The notes under the pieces are model-generated. The model had not been told where the DNA came from. It ran no database searches and was given only the letters and a program-made list of their open reading frames with translations. A stretch of 33,281 nt of DNA from Myxococcales bacterium (lineage in GTDB: Bacteria; Myxococcota; Myxococcia; Myxococcales; JAJYLH01), in assembly GCA_021787845.1 (NCBI GenBank), contig JAJYLH010000058.1, positions 1 through 33,281 of the forward strand, given 5' to 3'. Positions 1 through 7,666 of this stretch are shown here, in pieces; the first letter of the stretch is position 1; each line of letters starts with the position of its first letter. A program made the position numbers and the translations under genes.

Positions 1-28
1 CGCAAGCGGTAGGACGGGCTCGTCATCA

Positions 29-118
29 GTGGCACGGGCGTCTTCGCCCGTGAGCGCTTCGGACCTGCCATGCCGGTGGATTCGGCAGGACTTTCACGGG
101 CGAGGACGCCCGCGCCAC
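29..118. repeat. Dispersed 90-bp inverted repeat, copy 1 of 4
   Basis: Starts with GTGGCACGGGCGTCTTCGCC and ends with a near reverse complement (GGGCGAGGACGCCCGCGCCAC), with a less conserved middle containing CTGCCATGCCGG. Related copies lie at 30909-30990, 31082-31172 and 33191-33280. Each could fold into a long hairpin. No open frame is shared by the copies, so this is a non-coding dispersed palindrome (REP/BIME-like) and not a gene. Confidence 0.85.
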
Positions 119-123
119 AAGTC

Positions 124-204
124 GTAGGATGGGCGAGCGAAAGCGAAACCCGTCGGCGGCATCGGCTGAGGACGATGGGTTCCGCTCCGCTCCACCCATC
201 CTAC
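124..204. repeat. Long hairpin repeat (GTAGGATGGG family)
   Basis: The left arm GTAGGATGGGCGAGCGAAAG pairs with the right arm that ends CTCCACCCATCCTAC, giving imperfect arms of about 30 bp around a short centre. Hairpins with GTAGG-TGGG ends built around GAGCGAAGCG-like sequence are dispersed in many bacterial genomes. Only one copy is present here. It sits six bases after the neighbouring 90-bp repeat and three bases before the 42-bp tandem array, so three repeat classes are packed end to end. Confidence 0.75.
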
Positions 205-207
205 CTC

Positions 208-541
208 CTGACGCGCCATCCGCGGCCAGATCACGACGTGATCTCGGAGCTGACGCGCCATCGGCGACCAGATCACGACGTGATCTCGGAGCTGACGCGC
301 CATCGGCGGCCAGATCACGACGTGCTCTCGGAGCTGACGCGCCATCGGCGACTAGATCACGACGTGCTCTCGGAGCTGACGCGCCATCCGCTCCCAGATC
401 ACGACGTGATCTCGGGCCTGACGCGCCGTCCCCGGCCGTTCCGCGACTGCAACGGGGGAGCAACGCGCCGTTCCCGATGTTTCAAGACCGCAACCGAAGC
501 CTGACGTGCCGTTCGGACGCGGTAGCGCGAAAATCGGGTCA
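208..541. repeat. 42-bp tandem array of palindromic units
   Basis: Five near-identical 42-bp units start at 208, 250, 292, 334 and 376. Each has a CTGACGCGCCATC lead and an AGATCACG-A-CGTGATCT palindrome (8-bp arms, 1-nt centre). In units 3 and 4 the right arm reads CGTGCTCT. Decayed units follow at about 418, 460 and 501 with 41-42 bp spacing, and a trace begins near 542. The units abut with no unique spacers, so this is not CRISPR. The 42-bp period equals about four turns of B-DNA. Because 42 is a multiple of three, several frames stay open with 14-residue repeats; I regard those ORFs as by-products. Confidence 0.9.
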
Positions 542-603
542 CAGCCGCGCCATCGCCCCGGCGGAGTCGTCCGCCGACTTCGCCCTTTCGTGCCCTCGCC
601 CAC

Positions 604-631
604 TTGACAGCTCGCCACAGCGAGTTACAAA
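604..631 (+). promoter_or_regulatory. Candidate sigma70-type promoter of the 672 lipoprotein gene
   Basis: A perfect TTGACA -35 box (604-609) is followed after 16 nt by TACAAA (626-631), which matches four of the six TATAAT positions. It lies about 40 bp upstream of the 672 start codon, whose own GGAGG Shine-Dalgarno sequence is at 658-662. The assignment rests on sequence alone. Confidence 0.5.
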
Positions 632-671
632 ATCCGCGGCGCGACATTTTCGTCGCCGGAGGTAAGACATC

Positions 672-1598
672 ATGCGCATTCCTGCCATCACGAAAGGCGT
701 TCTCGCGTTCTTCCAGGTCATCCTCTTCGCCTTGGGCGCCTGCTCGGCCTCGGGTCCGAACGCCGACCTCGCGAAAGAGTTGGATGTCGTCTACACCGCC
801 TTGGAGGACAAGAGCCACAAGAAGCGGCTCGCGGACAACGAGGTCCTGCGGGCGGAAGGCGCCGCGAGCAAGCGCTGGGTGGGCGCGAAGAAGGCGACCC
901 GGGCCTTCTACAAGATGGAACTGGCGCACATCGCGAACGACGCGCCGAAGGGTTACAAGCCCCTCTTCACGATGACGCCGCCGCAGATGGAGAAGCTGTC
1001 GGACGCGGAGAGGCAGGCGGAGTACGAGCGGGTCGCGACGGCCGCCGGGGGAACGCTGCCGGCGCTGATGAAGTCCTCGGGGAAGAACGCGAAGGCGGAA
1101 ATCGAGCTCTGGCTCGCGGCGGAGGCGGTGCTCGCGGCGGCGGTGGGCGCGGCGGGGAAGGCCGGCGAGGCGGTGGACGAGGCGAAGGCGAACGCCATCA
1201 CCGCGCTGCAGAAGTTCAAGGGCGACTTGGCGAGCCGCTACCCGGGCGACCACGAGGAGCAGGATTCCTACTCGAAGCCGGCGGCGCACGACCACGCCGC
1301 GACCGCCGCGCCCGCGCCGGCGCAACCGCCAGCTCCGACCGGAGCGAAGGACGCGGCGCCCGAGGCCGAGGAGAAAGCGGAGTCGGCCGGGGCAGAGGGC
1401 GAGGCCGAGCAGGCGAAGAGCGAAGACCCGGCAGCGACGGCCGCCGCCAAGGCGCAGCGCGCGAAAGTGGGACCGGTCGCCAAGGGCGAGGCCGCCGCTG
1501 CGGCGCCGGCGCCGACGACGACCATCACCATCACCACCACCTCGGGCCCCGCGCCCGGCGAGGCCGTCACCACCGTCCAGACGCCGCGCAAGAGCTGA
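672..1598 (+). CDS. Putative lipoprotein, Ala/Glu/Pro-rich C-terminus, unknown function
   Basis: 308 residues. The ATG has a strong GGAGG at 658-662, nine bases upstream. The N-terminus is a short basic stretch plus a hydrophobic segment ending in LGAC (residues 21-24), a classic lipobox, so the mature protein should be lipid-anchored at Cys24. Residues 28-195 look helical and Lys/Ala-rich with no family I recognise. From about residue 210 the chain becomes low-complexity Ala/Pro/Glu, and a Thr/Ile run near 280 (TTTITITTT) precedes the end. The tail resembles a disordered or cell-wall-spanning linker. It is a single gene, downstream of the 42-bp palindrome array and a good promoter, so the array might affect its expression (inference). 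Confidence 0.75.
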   Translation: MRIPAITKGVLAFFQVILFALGACSASGPNADLAKELDVVYTALEDKSHKKRLADNEVLRAEGAASKRWVGAKKATRAFYKMELAHIANDAPKGYKPLFTMTPPQMEKLSDAERQAEYERVATAAGGTLPALMKSSGKNAKAEIELWLAAEAVLAAAVGAAGKAGEAVDEAKANAITALQKFKGDLASRYPGDHEEQDSYSKPAAHDHAATAAPAPAQPPAPTGAKDAAPEAEEKAESAGAEGEAEQAKSEDPAATAAAKAQRAKVGPVAKGEAAAAAPAPTTTITITTTSGPAPGEAVTTVQTPRKS

Positions 1599-1638
1599 AG
1601 GCCGCGCCTCTGGTTGACCGCACCTGTCGGTTTGCACC

Positions 1639-1767
1639 ATGCGTATCCGGTTGACACGCTTGGAGCCGGACATGTCAATGTCCGGGTCGGATGCAGCGTC
1701 CCGAGCCAACCCGGGCACTGACGTGCCCGGCTCCAACGTCGGGCAAGTGTGTCAACCGGATACACAT
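1639..1767. mobile_element. MITE-like element with terminal inverted repeats and flanking direct repeats
   Basis: The ends 1639-1657 and 1749-1767 are 19-bp inverted repeats (18 of 19 match; core GTATCCGGTTGACAC). Immediately outside, GGTTTGCACC occurs in the same orientation at 1629-1638 and 1768-1777, as expected of a 10-bp target-site duplication. Inside is a second inverted pair, 1662-1687 and 1709-1734, of the GGAGCCGG-CA-GTCA family also found near 29381 and 31413. It is about 129 bp with no coding capacity. It would be a non-autonomous element moved by a transposase elsewhere; no transposase is in the window. Confidence 0.6.
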
Positions 1768-1842
1768 GGTTTGCACCAGTAGTGCCGGTCCTCTGGCCCG
1801 GCACCACTGTTTTCCGAAGAGCAGATCGCGTAGGATGCGCCC

Positions 1843-3642
1843 GTGAGCCAACTCCTCTGCGCCGCCGAGACCGTGCTGGTAGCCCTCTCGCACGCGGCCG
1901 GTCGGTCGGCGGCGCATCATCCTGCGATCGACGATAAGGTGCCGATCCTCTTGACGGCCCTGATGGTCGCCGCGGTGCTGGTGCGCGTGGTGTTCGGAAC
2001 GAAGGGCGCAGAGAAGCCTCCGGCCGAGGATTCCCAGCCGCTCTTGCTTCTCCCGAGCGACGACCGGCTTCCCTCGGAAACGGAGCGCGATGCGGGCCTC
2101 GTGAAAATCAGAGGTCGCGACCCCGGCTTCTCGGTCGAAACTCTCCTCGAGCGGGCCGGACGGGTCTTCGTCGCGGTCGAGAAGGCGATCACCCGCGGCG
2201 ACGTGGCGAGCGTGCGCGCGCTGATGACCGACGCGGCCTACCAACAATTCAAGGCGCGCTTGTCGCTGGCGGGCGTGTTCGGGGTCCGGCCCGCGGTCGC
2301 CGACGTGACGCCGACCGGCGTGCGGGTGAGCGCGCTCGAGGTCGCGGGCCGCCACGATGGCGCGCACGTCGGCATCCAGTTCGAAGCGCGCCGGACCGAG
2401 GTCCCGGTCGGCACCAGCGCCGCGGCCGCGCTCGAGGCCGCGAGCTCCGCCCCGGCGGTCGCGGGCGCCGAGGTCTGGTCGTTCCTGCGGCGACAGGGCA
2501 CGAAGACGACCGCCGCTGGCGTCATCGAAGGGCTCTGTCCGAGCTGCGGCGCGGTCTTCCAAGGCGGCGAAACCGGTGAGTGCGCCTACTGTCATGCCAT
2601 CGTGAACTCGGGCGCGTTCGACTGGGTCCTCGCCAAGATCTCGGAAGTCGACGCCTTCTCCGTCCGGGGCGCGGTGGCTCCGGGTCTCGCCAACCTCGTC
2701 GTCCGCGACTCCGATTGCGGGGCGGAGATCATCGAGAATCGAGCCGTGCTGTTGTTCTGGCGTACCATCGAAGCTCTCGCGACCGAGGACGCGGGACGGC
2801 TAAAGAAGGTGGCCAGGCCGAAGGTGACGGCCGGGCTCCAGGACCGCTTCGAGCTCGATCGATCGGACGGCCTGCGCGAATGGTACCGCGACGTGCAACT
2901 GATGAGCGTCGATCTGGTCGCGGTCGACGGTGACGCGGGGGCGAGCGACCTCGCGCACGTGCGCGTGCGCTGGCGCGGGGAACACGGGTTGGGGTCGCGA
3001 GATGCGCCCGCCGCGACGCGCCGGGTGGAGCGGGCTCACGTCCTGGTGCTCGGACGCAGGCATGGCGCGCGGACCGACCAGGACCTGGGCATGCTGACAT
3101 TCCGCTGCTGGAGCTGTCACGCGCCGTTGTCCGACTCGGACTCGACCCGATGCGACTTCTGCCAGGCGGACCAGGTCGACGACGGTGATCACTGGCGTCT
3201 GGAATCTTTCGAGAGCAACGATCTCTGGCTTGCGCGGCGAGGCCAGTCAGACACCGCGAGCGCCACCGAGCTGGGGATGTTCGGACGGCAGCGGCTCTTC
3301 AAGCTGATGGTGGCGCTGGCGCGCGCGGACGGGCAGATCACGGCCGACGAACGCGAGGCGCTAGAGCAGCGCGGCGAGGCGCTCGGCTTGCGGCCGGATC
3401 TGATTCAGGAAGGGCTACGCGACACCGATCTCCAAAGAGCCGACTTCCCGAAACCGGAGGAGGCGGTGCCGTTCCTCGCGGAGCTCGTGGAGCTGGCGAA
3501 GGCCGACGGCGAGGTGACGTCGGACGAGCGGACCTTCCTCGACCGGATGGCACGAAGCATGGAAGCAACTCCCGGCGACCTGCAGCACCTGCTCGACGCC
3601 GAGGCGCAACCGGTCCAGGCCTCGTCGCGCTTGGGACCGTGA
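1843..3642 (+). CDS. Membrane-anchored protein with duplicated Tim44-like and zinc-ribbon modules and a TerB-like domain
   Basis: 599 residues from a GTG start. One hydrophobic segment (about 33-51) is followed by an acidic/Pro linker and a Tim44-like domain (about 95-215, ending in the WSFLRR pattern typical of that fold). Next is a zinc ribbon with Cys232, 235, 247 and 250, then a second Tim44-like region (about 268-405) and a second zinc ribbon with Cys422, 425, 437 and 440. Last is a TerB-like all-helical domain (about 478-585) with two Asp-rich repeats, ARADGQITADE and AKADGEVTSDE. Tim44-like domains bind membranes or protein clients, and TerB domains occur in membrane stress complexes. 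The exact role is unknown. It ends 18 bp from the convergent HD gene. Confidence 0.85.
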   Translation: MSQLLCAAETVLVALSHAAGRSAAHHPAIDDKVPILLTALMVAAVLVRVVFGTKGAEKPPAEDSQPLLLLPSDDRLPSETERDAGLVKIRGRDPGFSVETLLERAGRVFVAVEKAITRGDVASVRALMTDAAYQQFKARLSLAGVFGVRPAVADVTPTGVRVSALEVAGRHDGAHVGIQFEARRTEVPVGTSAAAALEAASSAPAVAGAEVWSFLRRQGTKTTAAGVIEGLCPSCGAVFQGGETGECAYCHAIVNSGAFDWVLAKISEVDAFSVRGAVAPGLANLVVRDSDCGAEIIENRAVLLFWRTIEALATEDAGRLKKVARPKVTAGLQDRFELDRSDGLREWYRDVQLMSVDLVAVDGDAGASDLAHVRVRWRGEHGLGSRDAPAATRRVERAHVLVLGRRHGARTDQDLGMLTFRCWSCHAPLSDSDSTRCDFCQADQVDDGDHWRLESFESNDLWLARRGQSDTASATELGMFGRQRLFKLMVALARADGQITADEREALEQRGEALGLRPDLIQEGLRDTDLQRADFPKPEEAVPFLAELVELAKADGEVTSDERTFLDRMARSMEATPGDLQHLLDAEAQPVQASSRLGP

Positions 3643-3660
3643 GCCTCGGGATGCTTGCCG

Positions 3661-4935
3661 TCAGGCGCGGGCGAGAGGCCCGGCGAGGGCGCGGGCAAGG
3701 TCGCGTTGGTCGGGGTCGACGTAGACCCGGACGAGGCGGGCGCTCTCCCGGTAGCGGCGGAAGAGGGGCGTGTAGGTTTCGATGCGTTCCCACGCGCCTT
3801 GGCTCGTGTGCACCAGAATCGGCGGCCGGGCAGTCGCGTCTTGGAAGTACTTCGACAGCACTCCCCGCGACTCGACCACGAAATGCGCGACGCCCTCGGC
3901 CTCGAGCGCATGGATGAGCGGCGCGAGGTCGACCTCGCGCTCGAACGGATTCGCCTCCACCGCCAGCCAGAACCCGCGCCGCTCGACCAGCCGCCGCGCC
4001 CACGGGTTTTGACTCCGCCTGAGCGCATGCCAGAGCGTCACGTCGTCGGTCCCCAGGTACTCCTCGGGGTCCGGCGAGAGCGCGAACTCGCCGTCGCTCG
4101 TCTCGTAGAATCGCTGCAGCAGATGTTCGTAGTTGACCGACGTGTAGTGGTAGTAGACCGAAACGAACATGTGGTAGCGAGAGAGGAGGAAGTCTTCGAA
4201 CGCGAACACCGCCCGATGCGACAAGCCCAGGTACCACGCGCCCTCGCGTTCGACCGGCGCGACGTTCTGCACAATCCAGTCGAGATCGTAATGGCCGTAG
4301 TTGACGCCCGTGTAGTAGGCATCGCGCAAGAGATAATCCATCCGGTCCGCGTCGAGCTCGCTGGAGACGATCTGCCGGAGCAGCGGCGCGTGGTCGACCC
4401 CGCCGGCGACGAACGGGTCCGCCCCTTCCGGCCCGCGACCGCAGATGAGCGAGGCGACGTGCTCCGGCTCGATGCCCTGGCTCGCGAACGCCCGCCGCAT
4501 CAGGTCCGCGAGCGCGCTCTGGACGATCAAGAGGACGGTCATGTCCTCGTGCGTCGCTTGCGCGCTCTCTCCGAGACCCGTCCAGGCCGGCAGGCCGAGC
4601 GCCTCCCGCGCGGGCAGGATGCGCTCGCTCGTGTGCGACAACGGCGGGTGGCCGAGGTCGTGCAAGAGCACCGCGAGCCTGAGCGTCTGGCGAAACCGCT
4701 GCCGCTCGGCGTCGGGCAGGCGCGCCTCGCGATAGAGCGCGTCGAAGACTCGGGTGGCGACGCTCATCGCGCCGATAGAGTGGGCGTAACGGGTGTGCGT
4801 CGCGCCGGGGAACGCGAGGTCCGAGAAGCCGAGCTGCTTGATGTGCCGCAGCCGCTGGAACGCCCGGCTGTCGATGACCTGCCGCTCGGCCGGCGTGATG
4901 TCGATGGAGCCGTGGATGGGATCGCGGATGTGCAT
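3661..4935 (-). CDS. HD-domain phosphohydrolase (SAMHD1/dNTPase-like)
   Basis: 424 residues. The family hydrolyses phosphate esters, often dNTPs, at a divalent metal site formed by H...HD...D. Here the ligands are visible as His52 in RYAHSIG, His92-Asp93 in LLHDLGHPPLSH, and Asp195 in ELDADRMDYLLRD, and the N-terminus (MHIRDPIHGSI) is typical of this clade. It is full length. The start is ATG, with no strong Shine-Dalgarno sequence. It diverges from rnhB with 46 bp between the start codons, so the two may share a control region. The substrate (dNTP or another nucleotide) cannot be told from sequence. Cytosolic. Confidence 0.9.
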   Translation of the reverse strand: MHIRDPIHGSIDITPAERQVIDSRAFQRLRHIKQLGFSDLAFPGATHTRYAHSIGAMSVATRVFDALYREARLPDAERQRFRQTLRLAVLLHDLGHPPLSHTSERILPAREALGLPAWTGLGESAQATHEDMTVLLIVQSALADLMRRAFASQGIEPEHVASLICGRGPEGADPFVAGGVDHAPLLRQIVSSELDADRMDYLLRDAYYTGVNYGHYDLDWIVQNVAPVEREGAWYLGLSHRAVFAFEDFLLSRYHMFVSVYYHYTSVNYEHLLQRFYETSDGEFALSPDPEEYLGTDDVTLWHALRRSQNPWARRLVERRGFWLAVEANPFEREVDLAPLIHALEAEGVAHFVVESRGVLSKYFQDATARPPILVHTSQGAWERIETYTPLFRRYRESARLVRVYVDPDQRDLARALAGPLARA

Positions 4936-4981
4936 CGCTCAGGGAAGATAGCGAGAACGGGGCAGCGCGGCCCTCGAGTTC

Positions 4982-5821
4982 GTGCGAAGCTTCTTCCTCG
5001 TGAGCCGGCGCATCGAAGACGAGCTCGAGTCGATGACCCTCGCAAAGGTGCGCGAGCGCCTCGCCGGCCGCGAGCCGACGCGCGCCGAGTGGGAGGCGCT
5101 CCAGGCGGACGGTCGCGCTGGCGTCAAGCGAATCGTCGAGCGCGTCCTGGCGGCGCGCCGGCGCGAGGCGAGCGAGTCGCGCCGGTTGTTCGAGCGCACC
5201 CGGTTCGAGCGCGAGCTGTGGGAGCGCGGGCTCGAGCTGGTCGCCGGCTGCGACGAGGCGGGCATGAGCCCTCTTGCTGGGCCCGTGGTCGCCGGCGCGG
5301 TGATCCTCGAGCGCGGCGACCGAATCCGCGACGTCGACGACTCGAAGAAGCTCTCGCCCAAGGAGCGCGAGCGGCTCCAAGTCGAAATCAAGGCGCGCGC
5401 TCGGTCGTGGGCCATCGGCATCACGACCCACGAGGAAATCGACGAGCTCAACATCTTTCGCGCCGGCCTCCTCGCGATGCGCCGGGCGATCGAGGGGCTC
5501 CTGCCCGCGCCGCAGCACGTGCTCCTCGACGCGCGCCGTGTGCCCGAGGTTTCGATTCCGCAGACGCCGATCATCAAGGGCGACGCGCTGAGCCTGACCA
5601 TCGGCGCCGCGAGCATCCTCGCGAAGACGACGCGCGACCGGATGCTCGTCGAGCTCGACGCCGAGTACCCCGGCTACGGTTTCGCCATCCACAAGGGCTA
5701 CCCCGTAGCGGCGCACGTCGAAGCGCTCCGGCGCCTGGGCCCGTGCCCGATTCACCGGCGCTCGTTCGCACCGGTGCGCGAGGTGCTCGGTCTCGAGCCG
5801 GTGCAGCGCGAGCTGTTCTGA
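4982..5821 (+). CDS. rnhB: Ribonuclease HII
   Basis: 279 residues from GTG. It cleaves RNA in RNA-DNA hybrids and at single misincorporated ribonucleotides. The acidic residues Asp91-Glu92, Asp183 (HVLLDARRVP) and Asp219 (AKTTRDRM) form the DEDD site. There is an extra helical N-terminal region of about 80 residues before the catalytic core, as in some Gram-positive RNases HII. One oddity: the usual GRG after DE-x reads GMS (94-96), at the loop that in studied enzymes contacts the RNA-DNA junction. The gene is divergent from the HD phosphohydrolase and followed by yqgE about 75 bp downstream, so rnhB and yqgE may be cotranscribed. Confidence 0.93.
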   Translation: MRSFFLVSRRIEDELESMTLAKVRERLAGREPTRAEWEALQADGRAGVKRIVERVLAARRREASESRRLFERTRFERELWERGLELVAGCDEAGMSPLAGPVVAGAVILERGDRIRDVDDSKKLSPKERERLQVEIKARARSWAIGITTHEEIDELNIFRAGLLAMRRAIEGLLPAPQHVLLDARRVPEVSIPQTPIIKGDALSLTIGAASILAKTTRDRMLVELDAEYPGYGFAIHKGYPVAAHVEALRRLGPCPIHRRSFAPVREVLGLEPVQRELF

Positions 5822-5896
5822 GCGTGAGCGGCTCCTCGCTTTCGCCAGCCGAAGTCGCCCTTGCCCCTCGGGGTGCATCGCGCGAAGCTCCCGGGC

Positions 5897-6442
5897 GTGT
5901 CGGAGATCGCTCCAGGCTTTCTCGTCGCGGTGCCGCAGCTCGGCGATCCGAACTTCGTCCACGCCATCGTGCTGATGCTCGAGCACTCGCCCAAGGGTGC
6001 CATCGGTCTCGTCGTCAACCGCCCTTCGCCGCTGACGCTCGACGAAATCGCACGCTCGCAAGGGCTGCCGGAGCAGGACGGCCAGCGCGGCGCGCACGTC
6101 TTCACCGGCGGTCCCGTCGAGCCCGAGCGCGGGTTCGTCCTCCACGCCGACCCCAAGCTGCCGGAGAGCGTGAAGCTCGTCGACGAGCTGTTCGTCTCCA
6201 GCTCCATCGAGGCGCTGAAGAGACTCCTCGGCGGGTCGCCCGTCGGGTGGCGGTTGTGCCTCGGGTACGCCGGCTGGGGTCCTGGTCAGCTCGAAGAGGA
6301 AATCAAGGAGGGCGCCTGGCTCGTCGCGCCGCCCGTGCCGCGACACGTGTTCGAGACCCCGCCCGAGAAGACCTGGGACGCGGTGCTCCACGACCTCGGC
6401 ATCGACCCCTTGATGCTCCAGCACACGACCGGTATGAACTAG
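5897..6442 (+). CDS. yqgE: YqgE/AlgH (UPF0301) family protein
   Basis: 181 residues from the GTG at 5897, chosen because the family begins just before APGFLVAVPQLGDPNF; an upstream TTG at 5861 would add 12 residues of poor similarity. Family signatures are GAIGLVVNRP, the FTGGPVEPERGFVLH block and LGYAGWGPGQLEEEI. The biochemical role of the family is unsettled. It is often found near rnhB, yqgF or nucleotide-metabolism genes, which fits the rnhB neighbour here. It ends 43 bp before the convergent aminotransferase gene. Confidence 0.92.
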   Translation: MSEIAPGFLVAVPQLGDPNFVHAIVLMLEHSPKGAIGLVVNRPSPLTLDEIARSQGLPEQDGQRGAHVFTGGPVEPERGFVLHADPKLPESVKLVDELFVSSSIEALKRLLGGSPVGWRLCLGYAGWGPGQLEEEIKEGAWLVAPPVPRHVFETPPEKTWDAVLHDLGIDPLMLQHTTGMN

Positions 6443-6464
6443 AGCGCTGCCGCAAAGGCGGGCA

Positions 6465-6479
6465 CGGTCCCTGGGACCG
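6465..6479. terminator. Small palindrome between convergent genes
   Basis: CGGTCCC-T-GGGACCG, seven-base arms with one central base, lies between the stop codons of yqgE and the aminotransferase gene. It could act as a short bidirectional terminator, but the loop is tight and no T-run follows. Confidence 0.25.
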
Positions 6480-6485
6480 GGCGCT

Positions 6486-7607
6486 TCAGCCAGGCCGCGC
6501 TATCCAGGTCAGCGCGGTGACCGCGCGGATCAGGTCGTCCTCGTTGTTGAAGGCGTGGACCGACAGCCGCACGCCGGCGCCCCGGGCGGTGGCGACGATT
6601 CTCTCCTGGCGCAGCGCTTCCACCACCCCGCGCGGGTCCGCGACCGGCACCACCGTGATCCCCGACAGCTCGTGCTCCGGCACCCGCCGGGAAGCGAAAC
6701 CGGCGTCGTGGAGCTTGTCGCGCAGCGACCTCGACAGCTCCCGCACCCGCGCTTCCACCCGCTCGGGGCCGGTGTCGAGCCACAGCTTGACCGCCGCGCC
6801 CAGCGCGAAAATCGACGGGTTCGGCCCGGCGCCCATCTCCAGCGCCCGCGGCTTCTGGACGATTTGCAGCCGGTCGTTGCGCATCTCTTCCGCGTGCTCC
6901 TGCGAGAGCCACCCGACCTGCGGCCAGCGCAGGCGCTCGTGGAGCTCCCGCCGAATCGCGAGGTAGCCGGCGCCGAAGCCCGCGCACAGCCACTTGTGGC
7001 TGTTGCCGGTCATGAACGAGGCGCCGATGCGGCCAAAGTCGACCCGCAGGGCGCCGAGCGACTGCGTCGCGACGAAGAGGAAGTCCGCGCCGTGCTGGTG
7101 GGCGACCCGGCTGAACGCCTCCGGGTCGATGGCGTGGCCGGTGCGATAGAGCACGTGGCTCGCGATCAACAGGTCGCGGCCCTTGAGCGCGCGGTCCACG
7201 TCCTCCAGCCGAGTGCGGCACTCGACGCTCTTGACGAACTTCAGGTCGAAGCCCCGGTGGAGAAACGGCAGCGTCGAGGAAGGGAACTCGTCCTCCAGCG
7301 CGACCGCCGTCCGCTTGCCCTGCTCCCAGAGCATCTGCGCGATGAGCGAGGCGCCGTGCGAGGTGTTGCGGGTGAAGGCTAGCTCATCCGGAGCGCAGCC
7401 GGAGAGCTCCGCGAGCCCGCGCCGCGCGTCCTCCATTCTCGCGAGCTGCTCCCGCCAGTCGACGTCGCCGCCCGCGAGCAGCGACTGGAACGGCTCGCTT
7501 CCCGCTCGCTGGACCTCCGGCGTGATCGGCCCGGCGCCGGCGCTGTTCAGATAGGTCCACCGCTCGAGGGCGGGAAACTTCGCGCGTAGCTCGTCTTCCC
7601 AGCGCAT
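6486..7607 (-). CDS. Class V aminotransferase-like PLP protein
   Basis: 373 residues, full length for the fold. The family (cysteine desulfurases, isopenicillin epimerase-like enzymes, kynureninase) binds PLP through a lysine, here Lys205 in TGNSHKWLCAG. Other landmarks are YLNSAGAGP near the N-terminus and NTSHG for phosphate binding. One oddity: the position normally held by the Asp that pairs with the pyridine nitrogen (the D-x-x-Q motif) is Val179 in FLFVATQSLGAL, with codon GTC where GAC is expected. Either the protein has changed chemistry, is inactive, or carries a mutation. It lies 59 bp downstream of kdsC on the same strand, so cotranscription is possible. The substrate is unknown. 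Confidence 0.85.
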   Translation of the reverse strand: MRWEDELRAKFPALERWTYLNSAGAGPITPEVQRAGSEPFQSLLAGGDVDWREQLARMEDARRGLAELSGCAPDELAFTRNTSHGASLIAQMLWEQGKRTAVALEDEFPSSTLPFLHRGFDLKFVKSVECRTRLEDVDRALKGRDLLIASHVLYRTGHAIDPEAFSRVAHQHGADFLFVATQSLGALRVDFGRIGASFMTGNSHKWLCAGFGAGYLAIRRELHERLRWPQVGWLSQEHAEEMRNDRLQIVQKPRALEMGAGPNPSIFALGAAVKLWLDTGPERVEARVRELSRSLRDKLHDAGFASRRVPEHELSGITVVPVADPRGVVEALRQERIVATARGAGVRLSVHAFNNEDDLIRAVTALTWIARPG

Positions 7608-7666
7608 CGATAGCTCTCAGCTTTGGCAAGCCTTGGCCAAGCCTCATCGGCAGCGGTGCCGCTCAC

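Noticed and set aside
208-541. CRISPR array
   Set aside because: The 42-bp units are contiguous with no unique spacers, and no cas gene is present.
26-665. Repeat-protein genes in the 42-bp array (14-residue repeats in several frames)
   Set aside because: A period divisible by three keeps many frames open on both strands; there is no start signal, and the composition follows the DNA repeat.
3338-6424. A 1028-codon open frame on the minus strand
   Set aside because: It runs across the HD, rnhB and yqgE genes in the wrong frames; it is an artefact of high GC content.
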